64,000 nucleotides of DNA from ELB16-189 sp018266435. GTDB lineage: Bacteria > Bacteroidota > Bacteroidia > Cytophagales > Cyclobacteriaceae. Shown one piece after another: positions 9,063 to 17,236 of the stretch. A program made the translations under genes and the position numbers. Location of the stretch: assembly GCA_030123525.1 (NCBI GenBank), contig CP126125.1, positions 2,108,001-2,172,000 of the forward strand, given 5' to 3'. The notes below the pieces were generated by a model that was not told where the DNA came from, searched no databases, and saw only the letters and a list, made by a program, of their open reading frames with translations. Every line of letters begins with the position of its first letter. The first letter of the stretch is position 1.

Positions 9063-10013
9063 TCAGTTATTTTTCTTGCCAATCAGAAAACCTTTCTTCC
9101 TTTCCAATACGCTCTCTAATCCTTTTGAGCTAAAATAAATTCCGGGTTGATGCGAAGTGCTTACGGCCCAGTTACCGGCTTGTTTCCAGGCTTGCACAGT
9201 AGCCATCGTTACTCCGTTACCTGTGAATTGAATAGAGGCCTGTGGCGGGGTATTGGCTGTAAATTCATCGGCAAAGGTGGTGGCATTTTTATTTTCAATT
9301 TGCGATAAGAAATTGTTCACTTTCACGGAGTCAGCTTCCAGCATATTTACCCACCACTTCTTATCTTTTTTCTCTAACACAAATCCTGAATCAGCCGGAT
9401 AGTTAAATACTACTTTGGTAATGCTGGTTTGTTTTAATCGCAGAAATGATTTATTGCGCCAATCGTTATAGGGTTTATTAAAAATGGGTTCCAGAAATCC
9501 TTCTACCGAGTACACTTCGGCTTCTTGGCTTAACCGCAGGTAGGTAAAAATTCCGTTAGCTGAAAATTGTTGTTGCCCCGGCTGCTGGTTGAATCCGATT
9601 TTTCCTATGTGGACATCAGCCAGTACTTCGCTTCCGTTCATTACTTTCACTCGTGTGCTGGTGTCGCTCACTTGAAATTCATTCCATTTTCTTTTGTTTT
9701 TGGTAATTAGCCGCAAGGGTTTTATATGAACTAAATAATTCATGGCGCTGGCAACACTTCCGGCCTCGGCCGTGGCCGAGTGATTGCCCATTTTCACTAC
9801 CCAGTTTTTGCCCTCGCGTATGAGTTTGATTTCTTTGTTTTTTTCAACATTAGGATATAGTAAGATTTCAGAAACTGAGGCAGTATCTATTTTGATCAAT
9901 TCTTTGCGCAAGTTACTCTCGCGTGAAGAGGAGCGAAAAATACGCGATAGCACAAACACTCCGGCCAAGACTGCCAGTACGATAATCAGAATTTTATTGT
10001 TGATTTTCTTCAT
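9063..10013 (-). CDS. DUF4340 domain protein, GldG-associated
   Basis: 316 aa with a single N-terminal membrane anchor (ILIIVLAVLAGVFVLSRIF, residues about 8-26) and a periplasmic beta-rich DUF4340 region containing EILLYPNVEKNKEIKL and WWVNMLEADSVKVNNFL. DUF4340 proteins commonly sit beside GldG-like proteins in ABC-2 cassettes, and here the gene follows gldG by 69 bases. It probably forms the extracytoplasmic part of that transporter together with GldG. Its biochemical role is not known. Confidence 0.85.
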   Translation of the reverse strand: MKKINNKILIIVLAVLAGVFVLSRIFRSSSRESNLRKELIKIDTASVSEILLYPNVEKNKEIKLIREGKNWVVKMGNHSATAEAGSVASAMNYLVHIKPLRLITKNKRKWNEFQVSDTSTRVKVMNGSEVLADVHIGKIGFNQQPGQQQFSANGIFTYLRLSQEAEVYSVEGFLEPIFNKPYNDWRNKSFLRLKQTSITKVVFNYPADSGFVLEKKDKKWWVNMLEADSVKVNNFLSQIENKNATTFADEFTANTPPQASIQFTGNGVTMATVQAWKQAGNWAVSTSHQPGIYFSSKGLESVLERKKGFLIGKKNN

Positions 10014-10082
10014 TTCAATTTTGGGTTAACCATGATGGTTGGTACAACAACACTCAATCATAAAATTTTTTAAGTTTTGAAA

Positions 10083-11591
10083 TCAATACGTTTCACTCAT
10101 CCACTTGAGTCGTTTCATTTTGTTGCGCTGCGACCGGTATAGACCATAACCCACAGCCAGTAAAACCGGCAACAAGAAATTGGTGTATTTTAAAATTGTT
10201 TTAGTTGAATCGTCCAGTTGTTTGATGGGGCGAGCGGTCACACCTTTGGTGCGTAAGGCAATCAGCCCGGTGTCGTCCGAGAGCCAGTCGATGGCGTTCA
10301 CCATCAGGCTGACGTTATCGGGTTGCACCCGCTGGGCTTGTTCACCCTTACCGTTGATGGGAAAATCTCCGTCTGTTACTACCACTATTTTTGATCTGGT
10401 AGTTCCGGAAAGTTTCCCTTCAACCAGAGCAGCTACGATTAGTTTTTGTTGTGGAAAATCTGCTTCAGTCCATTGCTTCTGAATATTGAAACTGAGAGGT
10501 GTTTTTAACGAGCCTGATTTTTCAGAGGTAAAGGCCAGTGCTGTGAAACGAGTTGAGGTGTCGCCTACAAATTTTATTGGGCTGGCAAATTTCATTACTA
10601 CGGCTTCTAAACCTTTGGTAATGGGATGACTTGAAAAATTGGCTATGATGGGCAAAAAAGGAAACTGGATTTGCTGTTGCAACAAACCAAAGCCGGTTTG
10701 TTGTTGAACGGTTACCGATCCGCACTTGGCATCGACTACAAAATCATCTGACACCTCAAGGCCTTTATTTTTGAGCCAGGCTTCGAGGCCGGTGTTCACG
10801 GCAGTACCGGTGGCATTTTGAAAATTTCCTTCCACCCGGTTCATTGCCACAAAGATGCGCCCGCCACGCTGAATGAAGTCTTCTATTTTTTGAAAATCCT
10901 TTGCAGGAATGCTGTCGGTCGGACGAACGATGGCCAGCGTTTTGATGTTTTGCGGAATGTTGGTGGTGTCTGATAGTTTTACTTCATGCACGGTGTAGAG
11001 CACATCCAGTTCTTCACCGGCTTGCGGCATTTCAGTAACTGATGGTTCACCGTGTCCGGTTAGAAAACCGATGGTGGGCTTATCTTTTACTGAAAGTTTT
11101 TTAATGGCAGTAGAGAGCGCATACTCCATAGCTGCACCCGGCCTGATCACCGGTATGACTTCATGTTTATCGCCCAAGCTCAACTGAGCACCCAAAAATG
11201 CTTTCTGCTGCTTTACCTGATCTTTTTCCCTCATATTGATCATCACCGGTTGTATGCCGTTGCGTGTGGCCTCTTCTTCGCTGGCTTCTTTTTCGTTGGG
11301 ATTGATAAACTCGTAAATCACTTTTCCATCTGATCGGGTTGAGTACTCAATCAACATCTCTTGAAAATCTTGCCGGGTCTTGGCAATTTCGGGCGGAAGG
11401 TTTTTGGAAAAATAAGCCTTTACCGTAATGGGGTCTTCCAGTTCATTTAAAATATCTTGTGTGGCTTTGCTCAGGGTATATTCATGATCTTCGGTCAGAT
11501 CCAGCCGCAGGTGAAACTCATGGCTTACCAAATTAACGGCCACGATGATGAGAATGACGAGGCCTGTGCTGATGTATAGTTTGTTGTTCAT
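10083..11591 (-). CDS. gldG: GldG-type ABC transporter auxiliary protein
   Basis: 502 aa with an N-terminal transmembrane helix (LYISTGLVILIIVAVNLVSHEF), a large periplasmic domain and a C-terminal helix (YTNFLLPVLLAVGYGLYRS). The opening LDLTEDHEYTLSKATQDIL and TVKAYFSKNLPPEI, plus the IGFLTGHGEPS motif, are characteristic of GldG/ABC_transp_aux proteins. In Flavobacterium, GldG works with GldA and GldF and is needed for gliding in some species; in other Bacteroidota the same cassette occurs without proven gliding. The gene sits three bases after gldF, so the two are translationally coupled. Confidence 0.9.
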   Translation of the reverse strand: MNNKLYISTGLVILIIVAVNLVSHEFHLRLDLTEDHEYTLSKATQDILNELEDPITVKAYFSKNLPPEIAKTRQDFQEMLIEYSTRSDGKVIYEFINPNEKEASEEEATRNGIQPVMINMREKDQVKQQKAFLGAQLSLGDKHEVIPVIRPGAAMEYALSTAIKKLSVKDKPTIGFLTGHGEPSVTEMPQAGEELDVLYTVHEVKLSDTTNIPQNIKTLAIVRPTDSIPAKDFQKIEDFIQRGGRIFVAMNRVEGNFQNATGTAVNTGLEAWLKNKGLEVSDDFVVDAKCGSVTVQQQTGFGLLQQQIQFPFLPIIANFSSHPITKGLEAVVMKFASPIKFVGDTSTRFTALAFTSEKSGSLKTPLSFNIQKQWTEADFPQQKLIVAALVEGKLSGTTRSKIVVVTDGDFPINGKGEQAQRVQPDNVSLMVNAIDWLSDDTGLIALRTKGVTARPIKQLDDSTKTILKYTNFLLPVLLAVGYGLYRSQRNKMKRLKWMSETY

Positions 11592-11594
11592 GGA

Positions 11595-12317
11595 TCAGTT
11601 AAGGCTTCGTTTGGTGAGAGAAAGTTCAGAGAGAATCAGTCCGATGCAGATGACGGAGAGAAAATACAAAATGTCGCGTGAGTCAATCACTCCCCTGGAG
11701 ATGCTCTCGAAGTGGTCAGATAAACTTAGCATAGTAAATACTTGGGCTATGAATCCGCTGGTATTGTCGGCTATAACTCCGAAGATGATGTGAAAAAATA
11801 ACCCAATGAATAAGGCCAGCAAAAACGCTACAATTTGGTTATTAGTGGTGCTGCTGGCATATAAGCCAATGCTGATGTAAGAGGCGCTGATCAGTAGTAA
11901 ACCCAGGTAGCCGCATACTACGCTGCCCAAGTCAAGATTGCCTATGTTGGCGAGGGTAATCACGTAAGGCAGCGTGAAGAGCAGGGCAATGGCAACGAGC
12001 CCCACGGCAGCCAAAAATTTTCCCAGCACCACTTGGCGATCGGTTACGGGTTTAGTCAGCAGCCATTCAATCGTGCCGGTTTTTCGTTCTTCTGCCAACA
12101 GGCGCATGGTGATGGCCGGGGCAAAGAAGAATAATGTCCAGTAAGCAATACCAAAAAAGCCTCTAAGTGATACCTGTCCGGTTAGAAAAATATCGCTGCC
12201 AAACATCCAGGTAAAAAATCCGCTGAAGCCTAAAAACAAGGCTAATAAAATGTATGCGATGAGCGAATCGAAAAATGATTGCAGTTCACGCTTTGTAAGT
12301 ATCCAAACAGCGTACAT
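11595..12317 (-). CDS. gldF: GldF-type ABC-2 permease
   Basis: 240-residue inner membrane protein with six hydrophobic helices, e.g. LIAYILLALFLGFSGFFTWMF, FAPAITMRLLAEERKTGTIEWLLTKPVTDRQVVLGKF (the ABC-2 signature loop, split across helix 2) and FLLALFIGLFFHIIFGVIA. The loop EERKTGTIEWLLTKPV is typical of ABC-2/NosY-like permeases. It lies between gldA and gldG with three-base gaps, giving the classic ATPase-permease-GldG order. Likely the membrane pore of the same transporter; the cargo is unknown. Confidence 0.9.
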   Translation of the reverse strand: MYAVWILTKRELQSFFDSLIAYILLALFLGFSGFFTWMFGSDIFLTGQVSLRGFFGIAYWTLFFFAPAITMRLLAEERKTGTIEWLLTKPVTDRQVVLGKFLAAVGLVAIALLFTLPYVITLANIGNLDLGSVVCGYLGLLLISASYISIGLYASSTTNNQIVAFLLALFIGLFFHIIFGVIADNTSGFIAQVFTMLSLSDHFESISRGVIDSRDILYFLSVICIGLILSELSLTKRSLN

Positions 12318-12320
12318 AAA

Positions 12321-13250
12321 TTAATTCATCGTTAAGTTTCTGAAAATATCTTCAAGACGTGTTTCTAACGGGGTTAGCTCTGTCATCATCCAGTTTTTCT
12401 CTACACAGAGTTTAAAAATTTCTCGCTTGCTGGTATGGCCTGTTTTACTTTGCACTTCAAAACGGTTCATGGCCACATCGCTCACCTCTACCTTAGCAAC
12501 CGATGGAAGTGTACGCAGGGCTTGTTCTATTTCATTCATGGTACCATCTTCAATACGAATTTTTAACAGTTCACTGCCACTGGCCTGCTTGCGCAGGGTG
12601 TGAGAGGTGCCATCGGCCACAATTCTTCCCTTATTAATGATGAGTATGCGGTCACAGGTAGCTTCCACCTCAGGCAAAATGTGTGTGCTGAGTATAACGG
12701 TTTTTTCTTTGCCTATCTCGCGAATGAGCTTCCTGATTTCCACAATCTGGTTGGGGTCTAGGCCGGTGGTGGGTTCGTCCAAGACTAAAATTTCAGGGTT
12801 GTGAATCATGGCTTGCGCCAACCCCACTCGCTGGCGAAACCCTTTTGACAGTTCACCTATTTTTTTATGTTTTTCTGAATTCAGCCCACACTGGCTGACC
12901 ATCAGGCGGGTTCGCTCCTCAACCTTATCAGCCCGAACTCCTTGCAAGGCTGCACAGAAATGCAGGTACTCCATCACCGGCATTTCCAGATACAGTGGGT
13001 TGTTCTCCTGCAGGTAGCCGATGTGACGTTTAATTTCGTCACCGGTTTTTCTTAATGACTGACCACCAATTTGTATGTCACCCTCGGTTATGGAAAGATA
13101 ACCTGTGATCATTTTCATGGTGGTAGTTTTCCCGGCACCGTTGGGTCCTAGAAACCCCAGGATTTCTCCGGTCTTTACTTCAAACGAGATGTTGTCAACC
13201 GCACGTTGCGGCCCGTACCGTTTGGAAAGGTTTTCGATTTTTATATCCAT
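12321..13250 (-). CDS. gldA: GldA-type ABC transporter ATP-binding protein
   Basis: 309-residue ATPase with Walker A GPNGAGKTT (35-43), signature LSKGFRQRVGLAQ, Walker B ILVLDEPTTGLDP and a switch His (STHILPEVE). The C-terminal extension of about 80 residues is typical of ABC-2 ATPases. The frame is open back to 13484, but that extension (HHVCGTFCLCRTHH...) is not ATPase-like and a promoter-like sequence lies inside it, so the ATG at 13250 is chosen. First gene of the gldA-gldF-gldG-DUF4340-propeller operon. Confidence 0.92.
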   Translation of the reverse strand: MDIKIENLSKRYGPQRAVDNISFEVKTGEILGFLGPNGAGKTTTMKMITGYLSITEGDIQIGGQSLRKTGDEIKRHIGYLQENNPLYLEMPVMEYLHFCAALQGVRADKVEERTRLMVSQCGLNSEKHKKIGELSKGFRQRVGLAQAMIHNPEILVLDEPTTGLDPNQIVEIRKLIREIGKEKTVILSTHILPEVEATCDRILIINKGRIVADGTSHTLRKQASGSELLKIRIEDGTMNEIEQALRTLPSVAKVEVSDVAMNRFEVQSKTGHTSKREIFKLCVEKNWMMTELTPLETRLEDIFRNLTMN

Positions 13251-13336
13251 AATAATTTGGGCAAAAGCCGATGCCCGTAGTCGATGGCATTGTAACAAAA
13301 CACAATCGACTATCAACCATCGGTTTTTAGGCGCGG

Positions 13337-13367
13337 CAAAATAAATTTTTTTGAAAATGAAATGCAA
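13337..13367 (-). promoter_or_regulatory. Candidate promoter of the gld cassette
   Basis: Minus strand: TTG (complement of 13365-13367), a 21-base spacer, then TATTTTG (13337-13343), one base short of TAnnTTTG. It would give a leader of about 80 bases to the gldA ATG and supports the shorter gldA start. Confidence 0.4.
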
Positions 13368-13634
13368 GCCAGTATTCAATAATCCTTCTTTGCATAGCGA
13401 AGACAAGTTATGGTGAGTACGACAAAGGCAAAATGTACCACAAACATGATGTGAGGCCAGCGGTAGTTGCTTCGGTATCATCATTCACAGTTACACGGAG
13501 TTTTTGAGGCGGCTGGCTCTGCAGTAAAAAGAGGGAAGATTCAATTACAGTAAAGAAAAAAACTATAGAATATTTTACGCATACTTCCAATACAGAAGTA
13601 GATAAAACTAAATCAAATTTTTATTTGAGATTTT

Positions 13635-13664
13635 TTTGTTTTCTATCTAAAAATCATACCTTGA
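13635..13664 (+). promoter_or_regulatory. Candidate promoter of the nuo operon
   Basis: TTTG (13635-13638), an 18-base spacer, then TACCTTGA (13657-13664), close to but not identical with TAnnTTTG. It is the best match before nuoA and would create a leader of about 100 bases containing the hairpin at 13685-13700. Confidence 0.3.
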
Positions 13665-13684
13665 AATCGTTATCAAAAAGACAC

Positions 13685-13700
13685 CCGCAGACGACTGCGG
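13685..13700 (+). promoter_or_regulatory. Hairpin in the nuo leader
   Basis: CCGCAG-ACGA-CTGCGG is a perfect 6-bp GC-rich stem with a four-base loop; an outer partial match (CA.../...TG) can extend it. A run of six T begins about 12 bases later (13713-13718), too far for a standard intrinsic terminator. It could be a leader structure or a weak attenuator. Confidence 0.45.
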
Positions 13701-13768
13701 ATGTAAGCGTTACTTTTTTATTGGGATTTGAGTTGTACTAAAAATTAGTTGCTGGAGGCAACTCGGTT

Positions 13769-14209
13769 TTGGGAAGTTCAGAGGACAATATTGTTTTGTG
13801 GCCGCTTGTAGTATATGGTGTCATCACGTTCTTTTTGATTGGCGCCATGTTAGGGCTGTCTTATATATTAGGCGGCAGGCATAAAGACCGTGCTACCGAA
13901 GAGCCGTACGAAGGAGGTATTGTCAGTACCGGCTCAGCTCGCCTTCGTTTTTCTAATCAATTTTATATGATCGCCATGCTCTTCGTCATTTTTGACGTAG
14001 AGACTATTTTCATCTTCACTTGGGCTATTGCTTTCCGCGAACTTGGTTGGCTGGGCTATTTGGGTGTAGCTAGTTTTATGATACTCCTTATTATAGTGTT
14101 GATCTATGAGTTGGCCAACGGTGCACTCGACTTTGGCCCTAACGGAAAGAAGATATTAAAAGCCTATAAAAAAATAACCAGCAGATCAAATGAAGTGGTG
14201 GCTAAGTAA
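13769..14209 (+). CDS. nuoA: NADH-quinone oxidoreductase subunit A
   Basis: Membrane subunit of complex I, 146 aa, three helices (VYGVITFFLIGAMLGLSYILGG, FYMIAMLFVIFDVETIFIFTWAIAF, LGVASFMILLIIVLIYELANGAL). The loop EPYEGGIVSTGSARLRFSNQFY and the FDVE acidic motif in helix 2 are the NuoA signatures. The only start preserving the first helix is a TTG at 13769, preceded by GGAGG at 13754-13758; a Shine-Dalgarno sequence this strong is uncommon in Bacteroidota. Overlaps nuoB by 20 bases. The C-terminal tail is basic and slightly longer than usual. Confidence 0.93.
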   Translation: MGSSEDNIVLWPLVVYGVITFFLIGAMLGLSYILGGRHKDRATEEPYEGGIVSTGSARLRFSNQFYMIAMLFVIFDVETIFIFTWAIAFRELGWLGYLGVASFMILLIIVLIYELANGALDFGPNGKKILKAYKKITSRSNEVVAK

Positions 14210-14828
14210 CTCACAAGAGCCGGTTGGTGCAATGAAAGGAAACGGCTCGATGGAAGAAGCTGTGCGCCAAAGCCTTGTACTTAGCACTGTTCAGGATTTG
14301 CTGCGGTGGGGACGCAAAAATTCCATGTGGCCTTTTCATTTTGGCCTCTCTTGTTGCTTTGTGGAAATGGCCACCAGCATGACTCCTAAATATGATCTGG
14401 CTCGTTTTGGTGCTGAGGTAATTCGCGGTACCCCCCGCGAAGCAGATGTAATGATCATTGCCGGAACAGTTTTTATAAAAATGGCCCCCATCATCAAACG
14501 CTTGCATGAGCAAATGATGGAACCGAGGTGGGTCATCTCTATGGGCTCGTGTGCCAACTCAGGCGGAATGTATGATATATATAGTGTGGTACAGGGTGTA
14601 GATAAGTTTTTGCCGGTGGATGTTTACGTTCCCGGCTGTCCGCCACGCCCCGATGCCTTTATGCACGGACTTACCCTTTTGGCCGACCGAGTGGGGCAAG
14701 AAACAAGACCACTAAGCTGGACAATTGGAGAACAAGGAATTATCAGGCCTGAAAAAATATCAGTTAAAGAACAATTACGCGAAAAACGTATGCAGATGAC
14801 TGACTTTAAATCACCTGACGAAATTTGA
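14190..14828 (+). CDS. nuoB: NADH-quinone oxidoreductase subunit B
   Basis: Peripheral subunit carrying cluster N2, the last Fe-S centre before quinone. 212 aa with ligands Cys55-Cys56 (SCCFVEMA), Cys121 (MGSCANSGG) and Cys150 (VPGCPPRPDA). The start at 14190 lies inside nuoA; a later Met15 or Met21 is possible. The C-terminal tail after LSWTIG is charged and longer than the minimal family core. Followed by a 96-base spacer before nuoCD with no clear structure. Confidence 0.96.
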   Translation: MKWWLSNSQEPVGAMKGNGSMEEAVRQSLVLSTVQDLLRWGRKNSMWPFHFGLSCCFVEMATSMTPKYDLARFGAEVIRGTPREADVMIIAGTVFIKMAPIIKRLHEQMMEPRWVISMGSCANSGGMYDIYSVVQGVDKFLPVDVYVPGCPPRPDAFMHGLTLLADRVGQETRPLSWTIGEQGIIRPEKISVKEQLREKRMQMTDFKSPDEI

Positions 14829-14924
14829 ATTTGTTTGTTTAATTTTTTTGAGAGATGCAAGATTGACTAAGTGAGTAAACGTTTTTGAGGTTGAAAGTGT
14901 ACTGAACCGTTTTAGGTAGTTAAC

Positions 14925-16673
14925 ATGACGAAAGATCTCGATCTGCCCGAATTACTTCAACTGAAGTTTGGAGAAGATACAGTCTCCAAACAAGCATCAA
15001 TCGATGGCATCACTACTGTGTGGGTTCCTTCCGGGGAAATCGTAGAGATACTTCACTACCTCAAATCAGAAATTGCTAAGCCATTTCATTTATTGTATGA
15101 CATCACGGCCATTGATGAGCGCCCGCGCAAAAGAGAAAACGGTTACCCCTCCGATCAGTTTACGGTAGTTTACCTCATCTACTCTTTTGATCGAAACAGT
15201 TTTCTGCGAATTAAAATTGCATTGAAAGAAAATGGGCTCTCGGTTCCCAGTATTTCTAAACTCTGGATGAACGCCAGTTGGTATGAGCGCGAAGTGTACG
15301 ATATGTTTGGCATCCGCTTCGATGGCCATCCTAACCTGCGCAGAATTTTAATGCCGATGACTTGGCAAGGTCACCCACTTCGAAAAGAACACCCGGCACG
15401 CGCAACCGAGATGGGACCATTTCGGTTGTTTGATGAAAAAGTAGATGCAGAGCAATCTGCGTTACAGTTTAAACCCGAAGAATGGGGGCTTCAATCGCAA
15501 AGCGAAGATTCAGATTTTATGTTTCTCAACATCGGGCCACAACACCCGGGAACTCACGGTGTACTGCGTATCATTCTTCAACTCGATGGTGAAGACATTA
15601 TAGATGCCGTGCCTGATATAGGATTTCACCATCGCGGTGCTGAGAAAATGGCCGAGCGTCAATCCTGGCATACGTACATTCCTTATACTGATCGCGTAGA
15701 TTACCTGGGAGGTGTTAACAATAACCTGGCCTATCTGTTAGCTGTAGAAAAATTGGCCGGCATACAAGTGCCACCCCGGGCACAAGTCATCCGTGTAATG
15801 ATGTGCGAATTTTTTCGCATCGCCAGCCACTTGGTGTGGTACGGAACATTTGCTCAGGATGTAGGGCAACTCTCGCCTGTATTTTATATGTTCACTGACC
15901 GTGAGAAAATTTTTGATGTAGTAGAAGCGGTAACCGGTGGGCGTATGCATCCCAACTGGTTTCGCATTGGCGGGGTAGCGCAAGATCTTCCCAATGGTTG
16001 GGAGAACTTAGTAAAATTTTTCCTCGATTACTTTCCCAAAAAACTGAGAGAGTACGATAAGATGGTGATGCATAACAGTTTGTTTAAAGCGCGCACACAA
16101 GGCATTGGTATCTTCACGCAAAAAGAAGCCGTAGAGTGGGGGGCAACCGGAGCAAACCTGAGAGCCACCGGGTTGAATTGGGATGTGCGCAAGAAGATAC
16201 CGTATTCGGGCTACGATAACTTTCATTTTGAAGTACCGGTTGGTAAAAACGGAGATTGCTATGACCGTGCAGCCGTTCGGGTGGAAGAGATGCGCCAAAG
16301 CCTTCATATCATTGAGCAATGCCTGAGAAACATGCCGGCTGGTCCGTATAAATCTGATCATCCGCAGGCTACTCCCCCAATCAAAAAAAATACGATGAAA
16401 GACATCGAAACACTGATTACACATTTCCTGAATGTAAGTTGGGGGCCGGTAATACCTCCGGGAGAAGCCATGAGCATTACCGAGGCAACTAAAGGAGCTA
16501 ACAGTTATTACGCAATCAGTGATGGAAACACTTCTCCTTACCGGATGCGAATCAGAACTCCATCATTTGCACACATGCAGATGATTTCTTACATCAGCAA
16601 AGGTTATACAGTGGCCGATTTGCTGAGTATTTTAGGAGCGATGGATTATGTTTTGGCAGACATTGACAGATAG
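14925..16673 (+). CDS. nuoCD: Fused NADH-quinone oxidoreductase subunits C and D
   Basis: 582 aa. Residues about 1-185 are NuoC (30-kDa subunit), with EREVYDMFGIRFDGHPNLRR around 122-140. Residues about 197-582 are NuoD (49-kDa subunit), starting FMFLNIGPQHPGTHG and including the quinone-site His region, the MCEFFRIASHL helix and the C-terminal GDVDR-like end (here VLADIDR). Both halves are complete and in one frame, with a short linker (QSQSEDSD). The fusion is known from E. coli and other bacteria. NuoD binds quinone next to the N2 cluster of NuoB. Confidence 0.96.
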   Translation: MTKDLDLPELLQLKFGEDTVSKQASIDGITTVWVPSGEIVEILHYLKSEIAKPFHLLYDITAIDERPRKRENGYPSDQFTVVYLIYSFDRNSFLRIKIALKENGLSVPSISKLWMNASWYEREVYDMFGIRFDGHPNLRRILMPMTWQGHPLRKEHPARATEMGPFRLFDEKVDAEQSALQFKPEEWGLQSQSEDSDFMFLNIGPQHPGTHGVLRIILQLDGEDIIDAVPDIGFHHRGAEKMAERQSWHTYIPYTDRVDYLGGVNNNLAYLLAVEKLAGIQVPPRAQVIRVMMCEFFRIASHLVWYGTFAQDVGQLSPVFYMFTDREKIFDVVEAVTGGRMHPNWFRIGGVAQDLPNGWENLVKFFLDYFPKKLREYDKMVMHNSLFKARTQGIGIFTQKEAVEWGATGANLRATGLNWDVRKKIPYSGYDNFHFEVPVGKNGDCYDRAAVRVEEMRQSLHIIEQCLRNMPAGPYKSDHPQATPPIKKNTMKDIETLITHFLNVSWGPVIPPGEAMSITEATKGANSYYAISDGNTSPYRMRIRTPSFAHMQMISYISKGYTVADLLSILGAMDYVLADIDR

Positions 16674-16718
16674 ACGAAAGACTTTAGACATAAGAAGTAA
16701 GACATAAGAAATAAGAGA
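16673..16718 (+). repeat. Degenerate heptamer repeat in the nuoCD-nuoE spacer
   Basis: From about 16683 the spacer reads in 7-base steps TAGACA, TAAGAAG, TAAGACA, TAAGAAA, TAAGAGA. The same motif recurs in the nuoI-nuoJ spacer at 22779-22864 in both orientations. It is non-coding on this strand and looks like a dispersed simple repeat. Confidence 0.65.
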
Positions 16719-16729
16719 GGGCTAGATAA

Positions 16730-17194
16730 ATGCTTAGTAAAGAAGAAATAAAAGAAATTGACGAAGCCATCAGTATGGTGCCATACAAAAAGGCAGCCTC
16801 CATTGAGGCATTGAAAATAGTGCAGCACCACCGCAAATGGGTTTCTGATGAAAGCCTGAAAGAAGTAGCCGGCTATTTAGAGATATCAGCTGATGAGTTA
16901 GATTCAGTGGCCACATTTTATAATCTTATTTTCCGGCAGCCGGTAGGCAAACACATCATCCTTGTCTGTGACAGCATCAGTTGCTGGGTAATGGGTCATG
17001 AAAAAATTAAAGAAAAACTAAGTGAATTGTTGAACATTGATTATGGACAAACCACCGCAGACGGACGCTTCACCTTGTTGCCTAATCCTTGCCTGGGTAC
17101 ATGTGATTGTGCCCCGGCTATTATGGTGGGAAATGATTTGTACCGGAATTTGAAAACGGATGAATTGGAAAAAATTTTGAGTAAATACAATTAA
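16730..17194 (+). CDS. nuoE: NADH-quinone oxidoreductase subunit E
   Basis: 154-residue thioredoxin-like subunit binding the [2Fe-2S] cluster N1a in the NADH-oxidising module. The four ligands are Cys80 and Cys85 (VCDSISCWVMG) and Cys121 and Cys125 (PCLGTCDCAP). The N-terminal helical part (SIEALKIVQHHRKWVSDE, ESLKEVAGYLEI, VATFYNLIF) is normal. An extra Cys127 follows the cluster ligands. The gene ends directly before a perfect hairpin that precedes nuoF. Confidence 0.95.
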   Translation: MLSKEEIKEIDEAISMVPYKKAASIEALKIVQHHRKWVSDESLKEVAGYLEISADELDSVATFYNLIFRQPVGKHIILVCDSISCWVMGHEKIKEKLSELLNIDYGQTTADGRFTLLPNPCLGTCDCAPAIMVGNDLYRNLKTDELEKILSKYN

Positions 17195-17227
17195 GTTCAT
17201 GAGCCACGGCTACAGTGGCTCATGAAC
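17195..17227 (+). promoter_or_regulatory. Perfect intercistronic hairpin between nuoE and nuoF
   Basis: Arms GTTCATGAGCCAC (17195-17207) and GTGGCTCATGAAC (17215-17227) pair over 13 bp without mismatch around a 7-base loop (GGCTACA). It starts at the base after the nuoE stop and ends 9 bases before the preferred nuoF ATG. The upstream in-frame ATG (17222-17224) is buried in the right arm. No T-run follows, so it is not a normal terminator; an mRNA stability or translation element is more likely. Confidence 0.85.
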
Positions 17228-17236
17228 GGAAGTACT

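Larger units (their letters stand above)
13251..13768. other. Intergenic region between gldA and nuoA
   Basis: 518 bases without a supported gene. It holds the gld promoter candidate (13337-13367), an AT-rich inverted repeat TCAAAT-TTTT-ATTTGA at 13613-13628, a weak nuo promoter candidate (13635-13664) and a GC-rich hairpin (13685-13700). The stretch 13370-13600 shows nothing recognisable; its short open frames do not look like protein. Confidence 0.7.

Noticed and set aside
12321..13484. Long start of gldA at 13484
   Set aside because: The extra 78 residues are not ATPase-like, and a promoter-like sequence lies within them; start at 13250 preferred.
13408..13590. 60-codon minus-strand frame upstream of nuoA
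   Set aside because: Short and low in protein character, in a region without a promoter for it.
17195..17227. nuoE-nuoF hairpin as an intrinsic terminator
   Set aside because: No T-run and the operon continues; an RNA stability or translation element is more likely.
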